From the NCBI GenBank assembly GCA_900768795.1, contig CAAGEH010000020.1:46568-110567 (forward strand): a stretch of 64,000 nucleotides of DNA, in the 5' to 3' direction. The position numbers were made by a program, and so were the translations under genes. This stretch comes from an uncultured Collinsella sp. Its GTDB lineage: Bacteria > Actinomycetota > Coriobacteriia > Coriobacteriales > Coriobacteriaceae. How positions within the stretch are numbered: the first letter of the stretch is position 1; each line of letters begins with the position of its first letter. Below, one piece after another: positions 31,080 to 41,800 of the stretch. The notes under the pieces are model-generated. The model searched no databases and was not told the origin of the DNA. It worked only from the letters and a program-made list of their open reading frames with translations.

Positions 31080-34000
31080 ATGGACCTTTCGACATTGATG
31101 CCCCAGCAGAAAGAAATCGTCTGCACGCTCGATCGCCCGCTGTTCGTGTCGGCGGGGGCTGGCTCGGGCAAAACCTTCACGCTCACGCGTCGCATTCTCT
31201 GGGCACTCTCTCCCGAGTCGGGCCCGTTCATCGATCATCTCGATCAGGTGCTCGCCATCACCTTCACCAAAGACGCCGCTGCCGACCTGCGCAACCGCGT
31301 CAGGCAGGCACTCATCGGCGAGGGCATGGAGAAAGAGGCTCTTGCCGTCGACGACGCCTGGATTTCGACCATTCACGGTATGTGCGCGCGTATTTTGCGA
31401 GCGCACGCGCTCGAGATGGAGATCGACCCCGAGTTCGCCGTGGCGAGCGAGATAGAGGCGGCAGAGCTCGCGGCACGTGCAATCGATAGCGTGATCGCGG
31501 AACTGCGTGGGGAGCGTGCGGTAGAGGACTCGTCTGCAGAGAAGACACTCGACCCCGCAGCGTTTCAGGAGCTGCTTTCGTGGTACCCGCTTTCCCCCGA
31601 GGCGGGGCCGGACGGCCGTGCCGCGGGCGCGTCCATCCGTTCGCTTGTGGCGCGCCTGCTCGACTTGTCGAGTTCGCTGCCGGACGGAATGGCGGGCATC
31701 GAGTTCGCCGGTCATGCATTCGACCTCTCGTCGCTTGAAGACGCCTATCGTCCGCTGCTGGACGTGCGCGGGAAGGGTGCCGATATCGCCCGCGCGGCGC
31801 TCGATGCAATCGATCGTTTCCGTGCGAGCGAGCGGGGGATGGCGGACCTTTCCGAGCTCATGCTCGCGTGTCAGGTGCCGCGCAAAAGCAAGGCGTTCGA
31901 TCAGGGTATGGTCGATCTGCTCAAAGCCGAGATCGCCGACGCGTTTGCCAACGGCGTCATCGCATACGGTGGCGCGGCGGTCGATGAGCTCCGCGCCCTC
32001 TCGCTCGTCGTGGAACGACGCTTCCGCAAGCTCAAGAGAGAGAAAGGCCTGCTCGACAACGGCGATCTTTTGCGGTGCACCTATGAGGCTCTGAGCAAGC
32101 ATCCCGAGATTCGCGCCGCGTATGCGGGGCGCTTCAAGATGGTCATGATCGACGAGTTCCAGGATACCGATCAGATGCAGGTCGATATCATCAACTACCT
32201 TACGGGCGAGGGCGGTCGCGCGCTCTGCACGGTCGGTGATGCCCAGCAGTCAATTTACCGATTCCGCGGTGCCGAGGTCGAGGTGTTCCGCCAGCAGGAG
32301 CGCTCGATCGTCGCGCAGTCCAAGGCAGAGGCAGGAGCCGCGGGCGCCAAGCGTATCGAGCTCGTGCGCAACTTCCGCAGCCATTCCGAGGTTCTGCGCT
32401 ACGTCGCCCAGATCTTCAACGACAAAAACGGCGGGCTCATGCACGGCTTCCTCGATCTTGAGGCCGACGCGGGGCATACGGGCGCATATGCCGCGAAGAA
32501 TATCTCGCGCAGCCAGGCGTTTCTTGTCGTCGGCGGCTCGGTCGAGGACCGGACGCGCGCCAAAGCGGAGGCGATCGCAAAGCGTTTTGCCGCCCTCGCC
32601 CAGGCGGGACAGCCCGCGGGCGACATGGTCCTTCTACTCGGGGGCATGACGCGAGCGGGCGTGTATGCCGATGCCATCCGCGCTGCGGGGCTCGACTGCG
32701 TTATCGCGGGCGGCTCGGTCTTCTCGTCGACCGTTGAGGCGCAGACCGTTCGCGCGCTCGTCTGCACCCTCGCGAACCCCGCCGATACCGCGCAGGGCCT
32801 CATGCCCCTGCTCTCGTCGCCGATGTTCGCGCTCGGTGCGGAGGAGTTCATGGCGCTGGCGACTCGATTTGATGCGGAGACGGGGGAGACCTTCCGCCGC
32901 AACATCGACCGGGGCCTGCACACGCACGAAGACGCCCCCGGTCTCGAGAACCTGCCTCTGGTCGCGCGCGCACGCGAGATCCTTGCGCACGCCCTGCAGC
33001 GTGTCGGAGCGGAGTCCTTCGCCGGCATTGCACGGAGGGTCGTGAACGAGTCGGGTTGGCTCGCGCGTCTGGCGGGCACCGGGGCGGAAGGGCGCTCTCA
33101 CGCCGCCAACGTGCTCAAGGCGCTTGACGCGGTCGCCGAGGCGGAGGCTGCGGTGGGCAACGCCCCGCGCGAGATCGCCGCCGCCATGGATGCTTTTCTT
33201 GCCGGCAAGGAGGCCCCCGGCGCCCTCAACGTGGAGGGCGGCGACGCAGTCCGCATCATGACCGTGCACGCTTCCAAAGGTCTGGAGTTCCCGGTCGTGG
33301 CGGTCGCCGACTGCTTCGGCATCCGTACCAGCCTCGAGCGCCTTCAGACGCGCCGCCACGGAAACAGGGTGGAGACCGCCGCCGTGCCCGCGCGTTTTCT
33401 CGATGCGCACGCTTCCGATGGGGCGTTTATCGAGGGGTCCAAGGTCGAGACGCTGTTCAAGAAGGCCGTTGTGGGGACTCCCAGCTCGCCGGCATGGCTT
33501 ACTTCCGAGCTGACCGACGACGTTTGCGCCACGGGCTCGGCTGCCGAGGCGTTCGTCTCCATGCGTGAGGAGGACATGCAACGTTCCCTCGAGGAGCGAG
33601 CGCGCCTGCTGTATGTGGCGATGACGCGCGCCGAAGAGGCCGTGATCCTTGCCATGGATGCAAAGATCGGAAGCGGAAAAGAGCACGATATCAAACTCGA
33701 CGACAGGTACGACCTCACGCCTCTGGTGCTCGAGCGTATCCTTCCCGGCGGGGAGACGGCGCTTGACCTTTCCCGCGACACGCTCGTATTCGATGACGCA
33801 CGCCCGGGTGATTTCGAGTTGATCGCGCTTTCGGATTTCAAGCTCGGCACACGCGATTACGTGGCGAACACGGTGCTGGGTGCGGACGACGGCGCCAAGC
33901 CCGCGGCACCGGGACCGGCCGACCCCGAGCCCGACTCGTTCACGCTTGCGTATCCTGCAGACGTGCGCGCACGTATCGCGGCTGCGTTCCCTGCGCCGCG

Positions 34001-34787
34001 CGATTCGTACAGCTATTCGTCTATGGCGGCGGCGCTGCACGAGGAGACGGACGAGCAAGAGGTGTCATTCGCTCGGGTATTTGCAGATCGCGCATCTGCG
34101 GACCTTGCCGACGATTGGTCTTCCGAGGAGCTCCCGCCCGAGCCTGTTCCGGGTTCAACGGGAGAGCCGTCTCCCGCGGTTGCGGAGACGACGGAGCTGC
34201 TCGAGACGGCGCCTGCGGGGGCCCCGACGCAGCCTGCTGCGTCGCCGACGCGCGACGGGGACCCCACAGCGCTCGGTTCGGCGTTCCATGCCGCTGCGCA
34301 GTGGCTTATCGAGACCTCCGCGGCACGGGTCCCCGCTGCCAAGCGAGATGCCCTTGCGAGGCAGTGGAAGGTTACGCCCGACCAGCGCACGCGTCTCGAT
34401 ACTGCTCTCGATAGATGGGAATCCTCGCAGGTGAGAGCCGAGCTCTGCTCGTGGCCGCTCGTTCGCGCGGAGGTTCCGTTCTTCTCGCTCGGCCTCGACG
34501 ATGCGGATGTTCGCAAGCGCTTCGGCACGTATGCCGAAGGCGCGATCGATGCACTCGCAACCGACCCGAACGATTCCGCACATGCCTTCGTTATCGACTA
34601 CAAGACGGGGGGAAGCGCCCTGGAGACCCCTGACGAGTTGCGGAAAAAGCACGCGTTGCAGGCTCGCGTCTATGCGGACGTCCTGCACAAGGCGGGTTTC
34701 GAGCACGCGACGCTCAAGTTCGTGCGCGTGGAACAGACAGATCCGCGCATGCCGAATGAGCCGCAGGTCGTCGAGTACGCGTTGTAG
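31080..34787 (+). CDS. addA: AddA-like UvrD/Rep-family helicase-nuclease
   Basis: This 1235-aa superfamily 1A helicase has a Walker A AGAGSGKTFTLTRR near residue 25, Walker B VMIDEFQDTDQ, motif III GDAQQSIYRFRGA and motifs V-VI (TVHASKGLEFPVV, YVAMTRAEEAV). The C-terminus carries a RecB-type nuclease domain (GSAFHAAAQWL, EGAIDAL, FVIDYKTGG). A Pro/Ala/Glu-rich linker of about 60 residues separates helicase and nuclease parts. The ATG at 31080 follows AGGAGGGAGG at the end of the upstream gene, so the pair is an operon for break repair. The open frame extends further upstream inside addB but without support. Confidence 0.9.
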   Translation: MDLSTLMPQQKEIVCTLDRPLFVSAGAGSGKTFTLTRRILWALSPESGPFIDHLDQVLAITFTKDAAADLRNRVRQALIGEGMEKEALAVDDAWISTIHGMCARILRAHALEMEIDPEFAVASEIEAAELAARAIDSVIAELRGERAVEDSSAEKTLDPAAFQELLSWYPLSPEAGPDGRAAGASIRSLVARLLDLSSSLPDGMAGIEFAGHAFDLSSLEDAYRPLLDVRGKGADIARAALDAIDRFRASERGMADLSELMLACQVPRKSKAFDQGMVDLLKAEIADAFANGVIAYGGAAVDELRALSLVVERRFRKLKREKGLLDNGDLLRCTYEALSKHPEIRAAYAGRFKMVMIDEFQDTDQMQVDIINYLTGEGGRALCTVGDAQQSIYRFRGAEVEVFRQQERSIVAQSKAEAGAAGAKRIELVRNFRSHSEVLRYVAQIFNDKNGGLMHGFLDLEADAGHTGAYAAKNISRSQAFLVVGGSVEDRTRAKAEAIAKRFAALAQAGQPAGDMVLLLGGMTRAGVYADAIRAAGLDCVIAGGSVFSSTVEAQTVRALVCTLANPADTAQGLMPLLSSPMFALGAEEFMALATRFDAETGETFRRNIDRGLHTHEDAPGLENLPLVARAREILAHALQRVGAESFAGIARRVVNESGWLARLAGTGAEGRSHAANVLKALDAVAEAEAAVGNAPREIAAAMDAFLAGKEAPGALNVEGGDAVRIMTVHASKGLEFPVVAVADCFGIRTSLERLQTRRHGNRVETAAVPARFLDAHASDGAFIEGSKVETLFKKAVVGTPSSPAWLTSELTDDVCATGSAAEAFVSMREEDMQRSLEERARLLYVAMTRAEEAVILAMDAKIGSGKEHDIKLDDRYDLTPLVLERILPGGETALDLSRDTLVFDDARPGDFELIALSDFKLGTRDYVANTVLGADDGAKPAAPGPADPEPDSFTLAYPADVRARIAAAFPAPRDSYSYSSMAAALHEETDEQEVSFARVFADRASADLADDWSSEELPPEPVPGSTGEPSPAVAETTELLETAPAGAPTQPAASPTRDGDPTALGSAFHAAAQWLIETSAARVPAAKRDALARQWKVTPDQRTRLDTALDRWESSQVRAELCSWPLVRAEVPFFSLGLDDADVRKRFGTYAEGAIDALATDPNDSAHAFVIDYKTGGSALETPDELRKKHALQARVYADVLHKAGFEHATLKFVRVEQTDPRMPNEPQVVEYAL

Positions 34788-34798
34788 CGTCCGCTTCA

Positions 34799-34848
34799 CG
34801 GGACGGACGAGATCTATCGCTTGCCGAGGGCGGACGGGGTCTGTCCCG
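34799..34848 (+). terminator. Possible terminator hairpin after addA
   Basis: CGGGACGGAC (34799-34808) can pair with GTCTGTCCCG (34839-34848) with one wobble, but the loop is 30 nt and no T tract follows. Confidence 0.3.
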
Positions 34849-34954
34849 GCGGGCGTCATGTGGCGCGCCTGCGGTGATTGGCGCGAGGGACTGGCCGATT
34901 CTCTGTCGGTTTTGTCCTTCGCGCAGGGGTGCGCAGCGCGTTCGTGCGCTACGG

Positions 34955-34960
34955 TAGAAT
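34955..34960 (+). promoter_or_regulatory. Promoter -10 box for dnaE
   Basis: TAGAAT at 34955-34960 is a good -10, 55 bp before the dnaE ATG; a -35 is not obvious. Confidence 0.4.
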
Positions 34961-35015
34961 CTTTCAAGCACATCAGAATCGATTTAGCACATCACGTTGT
35001 AGAGGAGCTTTGCAC

Positions 35016-38000
35016 ATGGCCTTCGTACACCTTCACAACCACACCGAGTACTCGATGCTCGATGGCGCGACGCGTATCTCCGATATGGTCAACCGGGCTG
35101 TGGAACTCGGAATGCCCGCTGTCGCCATCACGGACCACGGCTATATGTACGGCGTCCCCGAGCTGAGCCTTGCATGTGATGCGGTCAACCATGGCACTCC
35201 GGAGTACAAGACCTGGAGCCACGATAAGTCCTTCCTCGAGAAGGGCCGTCGTGACGAGCTTGTCGAGCCCGATGCCGAAAAGGACCCGGCGGCGCACGCC
35301 CAGTACGTCAAGGACATGGCGGGCTGGGATGCCAACGGCAACATCGATGACCTCAAGCCGCCGCTCGTCATCAAGCCCATTTTTGGCTGCGAGGTCTATT
35401 TCACGCCCGATGACACGCTTGCACGCGACCACAAGCCGGAGCTCTACCACATGATTCTCCTGGCCAAGGACCAGGAGGGCTACGTCAACCTCATGCAATG
35501 CGTCTCCGAGGCGGCCGTGCAGGGCTTTTACTATAAGCCGCGCGTCACGCTCGACAACCTGCGCCGCCATGCCAAGGGTCTTATCTGCACGAGCGCCTGT
35601 ATCGCCGGCATCATTCCCAAGTGCATCGACCGCGGCGATTTCGAGGGCGCCGAGCGTTGGGCGACGACGTTTCGCGACACCTTCGCACCCGGCGATTTCT
35701 ATATCGAGATTCAGGAGCACGGTATCACGACCGATAACGGCCTGACCGATGAGCAGATGGACCGCGCGCTCATCGATATCGCCAATAAGATCGGCGTCAA
35801 GGTCATCGCCACGAACGACTTCCACTATCTCGTGCGCGAGGACGCGCCCGTTCAGGATGTCATGATGTGCATCGGCATGAACTCCAAGGTCGACGACCCC
35901 GACCGCATGCGCATGACGGGCTCGGAGTTCTACATGAAGTCCGAGGACGAGATGCGCGCGCTGTTCCCGTATTGCCCCGAGGCATGTGACAACACGCTTG
36001 AGATCGCCGAGAAATGCTATGTCGAGCTCGATTGGGATTCGATTATTCTGCCGCGCTTCCCGCTGCTCGACCCCGGTGAGACGCACGAGAGCCAGTTCCG
36101 GCGCGAGTGCGAGAAGGGCCTGCGCCAGCACTACGGCGAGGATTGGGCGACGCGCGAGGTCAACGGCGTCAACATCAAGGACCGTTTCGAATACGAATAC
36201 AAGGTAATCTGCGACAAGGGCTTTGCCGCGTACTTCCTGATCGTCGCGGAGTACGTCCAATGGGCAAAGGACAACGGCATCGGCGTCGGCCCCGGCCGCG
36301 GTTCCGCTGCAGGCGCTATCGTCGCCTACGCCATGAACATCACCGCGTTCGACCCGCTCGAGAACGGCCTGATGTTCGAGAGGTTCTTGTCCCCGCAGCG
36401 TACCGAGATGCCCGATATCGATATGGACTTCGACGATGAGCGTCGCCTCGAGGTCGTGGAGCACGTGCGTCAGCTCTACGGCCCCGAGAAGGTCACGCAC
36501 GTCATCACGTATTCGACCATCAAGGCCAAGCAGGCCATCAACGACTCTGCGCGCGTGCTCGATTACCCTGTGTACATGGGCCAGCGCCTCTCCAAGATGA
36601 TCTCGAGCGACCCCAAGTGCAAGCTCAAGTGCGTCCTGCACAAGACCGAGGGCAAAGAGGATTGGTACAACCCCGATTTCGAGGAAGCGTACCGCAAGGA
36701 CGAGGATGCGCGCCGCATCATCGACACCGCGCTCTCGATCGAGGGCCTCACGCGCGGCGAGGGCGTGCACGCCTGCGCCGTCCTCATCTGCCGCGACCCC
36801 GTCAACGAGCACGTTCCCACCAAGCTCGACACCAAGGGCGGCGTCGAGATCACGCAGTACGAAGGCCACACGGTCGCGGACATGGGCCTGCTCAAGATGG
36901 ACTTTCTGGGACTGCGCACGCTCACCGTCATCTCCAAAGCCAAGGCCAACATCAAGGCCAACTACGGCATCGACATCGATGAGAGCAAGATTCCCTTCGA
37001 CGACCCCGAGATCTTCAAGCTCATGGGCTCCGGCCATACTGCCGGTGTGTTCCAGGTCGAGTCCGCCGGTATGACGGCCACGATCAAGAACATGAAACCC
37101 ACCGAGTACAAGCACGTGGTCGCATTGATCGCCCTGTACCGCCCGGGTCCTCTGGGCGCCGGCATGGTTTCGAGCTACATCGACCGCATGAACGGGCGCG
37201 AGCCCGCGGTCTCATACGACCCGCGCCTCGACGACATCCTCGGCGAGACTTACGGCACCATGGTCTATCAGGAACAGGTCATGCTCATCTCGGTTAAGAT
37301 GTGCGGCTTCTCCAAGGGCGAATCGGACTCGCGTATCCGTAAGCCCGTGGCAAAGAAGAAGATCAAGCTTCTGACCTCGACGATCCTCCACTGGGAGGAC
37401 GGCTCCGATGAGACGACCTACGATCACTGGATGAATGGCGCCGTCAAGAACGGCTACAAGAAAGAGATCGCGCAGAAGATCTGGGACGATGTTCTCGAGT
37501 TCGCTTCCTACGCGTTCAACAAATCGCATTCCGCCGGCTATGCCATCCTCGTCATGCAGACCGCTTGGCTCAAGGCGCACTATCCCAACGAGTACATGGC
37601 GGCGGTTCTCACCTCATATACGGGTAAAACCGACAAGATCGTCCACTACGTCAGCGCATGCCGTCACGACGGCATCGCGGTGCTCCCCCCAGACATCAAC
37701 GAGTCGGGTACTGACTTCACGGCAACCAAGGAGGGCGTGCGTTTCGGTCTCGCGGGCATCCGAGGCGTCGGAACGGGCGTCGCCCAGACGATCATCGAGG
37801 AGCGCGAGAAGGGCGGTCCGTTCAAGAACCTGCATGATTTCGTGGACCGTGTGAACGGCAAGGACGCCAACCGGCGCGTCGTCGAGTCGCTTATCAAGGC
37901 AGGCGCGTTCGACTCCACAGGCTACCCGCGTCGTCAGCTCATGCTGTTCGTCGATAAGGACAATCCCGAGAACATCATCGACGCCGCCGCCAAGCGCCAA

Positions 38001-38819
38001 AAGGAGCGCGGGACGGGACAGATGACGTTCTTCGACCTTCTCGGGGACGATGCAGGTTCCGATTTCGCTCCGAATGTTCCCGAGCCCGACGGTCACGAGT
38101 GGGACAGGCACCTCAAGCTCACGTTCGAAAAGGAGGTCCTGGGCATCTACGTCTCGGACCACCCGCTTCGCCCGTACGAATATGCGCTCGGCAAGGCGCG
38201 CGACTTCACGTTCTCGCAGATCGACACGGGTTACGAAACCATGGGTCCCACGGGTTCCATGGTCAACACCGAGATTCCCGAGAGCAAGCCGTTTTGGTGG
38301 GCGGGCATGGTTTCTGGCGTGTCCAAGCGCATGACCAAAAAGGGCGACCCGATGGCCATCATCACGCTCGAGGACATGGAAGGCGAGGCCACGGTCGTGG
38401 CATTCCCCAAGGTCTTCAAGTCCGCAGAGAACTATCTCTACGGTGATGTCGATCCCGAGACGGGCGAGTCGACGTCCGATGCGTTCGTGCGCGTGCGCGG
38501 CAAGCTCGAGCGCGGTGATCGCGGTGATCAGATCGTGGCGCAGGAGATCGAGTCCCTGAAGCTCACCGATGAGGCGAACAAGCCCAAGGTGTTCGAGATC
38601 ATGCTGCCCTACGACCGCTCGTATCGCAGCAACCTCGCACGTCTTGCCACGGTGCTCCAGACGTCTCCCGGCGGTGACCGCGTCGAGCTGTTTATCGAGC
38701 AAAAGGACGGTAAGATGCTCCACGTCGAACCCTCCATGCTCGTCAACGCGCGTTCCATCGCGCTGCTCGCGGAGACCAAATCGCTCGTGGGCAACAAGGG
38801 GCGCGTGACCATTGTCTAA
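35016..38819 (+). CDS. dnaE: DNA polymerase III alpha subunit DnaE
   Basis: This 1267-aa replicative polymerase extends DNA in the beta-clamp-bound holoenzyme. The N-terminal PHP domain is marked by FVHLHNHTEYSMLDG and ITDHGYMYG. The palm acidic triad is in EMPDIDMDFDD. The fingers, beta-binding and C-terminal OB-fold regions follow (MAIITLEDMEGEATVVAFPK). Compared with E. coli there is an insertion of about 50 charged residues in the PHP domain after the first beta strands (bases 35200-35360). The open frame begins earlier, but AGAGGAG and the family start support the ATG at 35016. It overlaps the next gene by 8 bp. Confidence 0.96.
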   Translation: MAFVHLHNHTEYSMLDGATRISDMVNRAVELGMPAVAITDHGYMYGVPELSLACDAVNHGTPEYKTWSHDKSFLEKGRRDELVEPDAEKDPAAHAQYVKDMAGWDANGNIDDLKPPLVIKPIFGCEVYFTPDDTLARDHKPELYHMILLAKDQEGYVNLMQCVSEAAVQGFYYKPRVTLDNLRRHAKGLICTSACIAGIIPKCIDRGDFEGAERWATTFRDTFAPGDFYIEIQEHGITTDNGLTDEQMDRALIDIANKIGVKVIATNDFHYLVREDAPVQDVMMCIGMNSKVDDPDRMRMTGSEFYMKSEDEMRALFPYCPEACDNTLEIAEKCYVELDWDSIILPRFPLLDPGETHESQFRRECEKGLRQHYGEDWATREVNGVNIKDRFEYEYKVICDKGFAAYFLIVAEYVQWAKDNGIGVGPGRGSAAGAIVAYAMNITAFDPLENGLMFERFLSPQRTEMPDIDMDFDDERRLEVVEHVRQLYGPEKVTHVITYSTIKAKQAINDSARVLDYPVYMGQRLSKMISSDPKCKLKCVLHKTEGKEDWYNPDFEEAYRKDEDARRIIDTALSIEGLTRGEGVHACAVLICRDPVNEHVPTKLDTKGGVEITQYEGHTVADMGLLKMDFLGLRTLTVISKAKANIKANYGIDIDESKIPFDDPEIFKLMGSGHTAGVFQVESAGMTATIKNMKPTEYKHVVALIALYRPGPLGAGMVSSYIDRMNGREPAVSYDPRLDDILGETYGTMVYQEQVMLISVKMCGFSKGESDSRIRKPVAKKKIKLLTSTILHWEDGSDETTYDHWMNGAVKNGYKKEIAQKIWDDVLEFASYAFNKSHSAGYAILVMQTAWLKAHYPNEYMAAVLTSYTGKTDKIVHYVSACRHDGIAVLPPDINESGTDFTATKEGVRFGLAGIRGVGTGVAQTIIEEREKGGPFKNLHDFVDRVNGKDANRRVVESLIKAGAFDSTGYPRRQLMLFVDKDNPENIIDAAAKRQKERGTGQMTFFDLLGDDAGSDFAPNVPEPDGHEWDRHLKLTFEKEVLGIYVSDHPLRPYEYALGKARDFTFSQIDTGYETMGPTGSMVNTEIPESKPFWWAGMVSGVSKRMTKKGDPMAIITLEDMEGEATVVAFPKVFKSAENYLYGDVDPETGESTSDAFVRVRGKLERGDRGDQIVAQEIESLKLTDEANKPKVFEIMLPYDRSYRSNLARLATVLQTSPGGDRVELFIEQKDGKMLHVEPSMLVNARSIALLAETKSLVGNKGRVTIV

Positions 38820-41800
38820 TTCTGCGGGGAGGTCCACGCACGGCGACCTTTGGTCGACTTCGGCTTCGCGCCCTGCGATTCAGCGCCTGGCGGGAACGCC
38901 GTTCGAGCCCGTTCCCGTGCCGACGAGTGCACACCTGGCAGAGGCGATAACGGCTGCAGCGGGAGCACGCCGCTGCAGCGTGCGGGGACGTACCGGTGCA
39001 AACGCCGGCTTGTCCGCACCCGTTCATATCGAGGTTACGCTTTCGCCTTTCTACAACCCTCTCTATGCGAACTCGGCGCGCTGGTGCGCGGAGTTCCATA
39101 TCTCCTGCGCCGGAGTGCGGTACAAGGTCAAGGACGTCGGTGCCATGATCGATGCGTTTGATTCCCGGGGCCGTTGCGAATACGGTGCGCGTCTTGCGTT
39201 CGACCATGCCGAGGAGGCGTTCGATGACGTTTCGCTACGTGTTCTGCGCGTGGCGTCCGTCGTCTGCGCGCGCCTGCGTGCGCGGTTCGCGAGCTCCTCC
39301 GCCCTGCGCGATTTCTCGAGTGCGCAGGCGTTGCCGCTCAAGGAGCTTCCTCTAAACGATGTCCAGGCGATTCGTCTGCTCGATGCACTCGAGGGTGGCG
39401 AGGTGGGGTTCAAGGAGAACCGCGGCTCCCGTCGCCAAGTGCTTGCCCTTACGAGCGATACCCCGTATCTGCCCTGCGCTCTCGTTCCCTCCACTGACGG
39501 GGGATACAACCTTCGGTTGCCTGCGCGAACATGGTGCCTTGCGTGCAGGGGCGATGCCTACGTGATCGGTGAGGGACGGGCGTTTCGCGTCGATGACGCT
39601 TTCGCCCATGATCTCGCTCCTTTCTTGAGCCGCGTTTTGCCCGTGCGCGGTCCGCTCCATCTCTCAGAGCACGATGCCGCGGCCTTCTGTCGTGTCGTGT
39701 TGCCGCAGATTGACGCCTATTGCGACCTGACGCTGCCCGAGGGATTCGTTCCCTCGGCGCTGCCCGCCGCGTTCTGCTTTCGCATCGGTATCGACGGGGG
39801 ACTGGTCGTTTGCACCGTGGAGGTTTCCTACGGCGCGTGGTCGGCTCGTCTCATCGATCTTGATGAACCCGATGAGCTGCATGCGGAGGCGGGGGAGCCC
39901 CTGCGCGATGCGCTTGCCGAGACGCGCGCGGCAGATGTCGTTGCCGCCTATTTCGATGAGACCGGTCCCGAGGGGCTGCCGGCGTTTTCCGAGGCGAACG
40001 ACGAGCGTCTCTATCAGCTCTTGACGCGCGGTCTTTCCGATCTTGCCGAGACGGGCGAGGTGCTGCTTTCCGACAAACTCCGACAAATCAGCGTGCGCCC
40101 GGCACCGAGCCTGGGTATTTCAGCCACGGTCGAGAATCATCTGCTCGATGTCGAACTCGGCGCTACGGGAATGAGCTACGACGATCTCTTGAGCTATCTC
40201 GAGGCGTATCGAGCGCGCCAAAAATACGTGCGTCTGAGTTCCGGCGATATCGTCAAGATCGACCGTTCCGCGCGTGCAGCCGTCGACATGGCGGATGATT
40301 TGGGCGTCGAGCTCTCCGACCTGGTCCACGGGGCATCGCTTCCGATCGGCCGGGCGCTTCTGCTCGATGCGATTTTCGATGACGCGAGCGAGCTCGATAT
40401 CGTTCGCGATGAGGCGTTCGAGCAGGCCGTGCGTGCCTTTGACACGCTTGCCGACCAGTCGCTTGAGTTGCCGCGCACGCTCGGCGCGACGATGCGCGGG
40501 TATCAGGTCGAGGGCTACATGTGGCTCGGTGCTCTTGAGCATCTGGGTCTCGGCGGCATTCTCGCCGACGACATGGGTCTAGGCAAGACGCTCCAGATGA
40601 TTGCGCACATCCTTGCGCGCGTCGAGGCGGGCGACACCGATCCCACGCTCGTGGTGTGTCCGGCATCGCTTGTCTACAACTGGATACGGGAGCTCGAGCG
40701 TTTCGCCCCTTCGCTCGACAGCATCGCCGTCGTCGGCCAGCGTGAGGCCCGCCTTGCCGCGATCGCGCGCGCATGCGAGCACCAGGTGATTGTCACCTCG
40801 TACGATTTGATGCGCCTCGATATCGATGCCTACGAGGACGTCTCCTTCGCGCGTGTGGTGCTCGACGAGGCCCAGTACATCAAGAATCCCGCTACCAAGG
40901 TCGCGCGCAGCGCTAAACGCCTGCACGCGCGCGTGCGATTTGCGCTTACGGGCACGCCTGTCGAGAACCGCACGGCAGAGCTCTGGAGCATCATGGACTT
41001 TCTGCAACCGGGGCTTCTGGGGAGCCGCCGGTCGTTCGCAAAGCGTTTCGAGACTCCCGTCGAGCATGGCGACGAGGTGGCATCGCGTCATCTGCACCGT
41101 CTGATCGCCCCGTTCGTACTGCGTCGCGTCAAGGGCGACGTTATGGCCGATCTGCCTGAAAAGTCCGAGAGCGTCGTGTACGCTCATATGGAGGATGAGC
41201 AGCTCATGTTGTACCGTGCGCTCGAGGAGCGCGTGGCGACACAGGTGCAGCACGAGATGCCGCGTACGTTCAAAAAGAACAAGCTCAAGATTCTCGCTGA
41301 GCTCACGCATCTGCGGCAAATCTGCTGTGACCCGCATCTGTACTCCGACGATTACCATGGCGGGAGCGCCAAGCTCGAGACCTGCGTCGAGCTCGTGCGC
41401 ACCGCACTTGACGGAGGTCATCGCATCCTGCTGTTCTCGCAGTTCACGAGCATGCTCGACATCATCGAGGGGCGTCTTGGACGCGAGGGCGTGAACACGC
41501 TCAAGATGACGGGCGCCAACAGCAAGGAAGAGCGCGCAAAGATGGTCGAGAGCTTCCAGGCGGGCGGTGCCGACGTGTTTCTCATCTCGCTCAAGGCGGG
41601 AGGCGTCGGCCTGAATCTTACTGGGGCGGACGTTGTCATCCATTACGATCCCTGGTGGAACGTCGCCGCGCAGGATCAGGCGACGGACCGCGCCCATCGT
41701 ATCGGGCAGACGCGCGACGTCAACGTCTACCGTCTCATCGTCAAGGGCACCATCGAGGAGCGCATCTGCGCGATGCAGGAGCGCAAGCGCGAGCTCGCCG

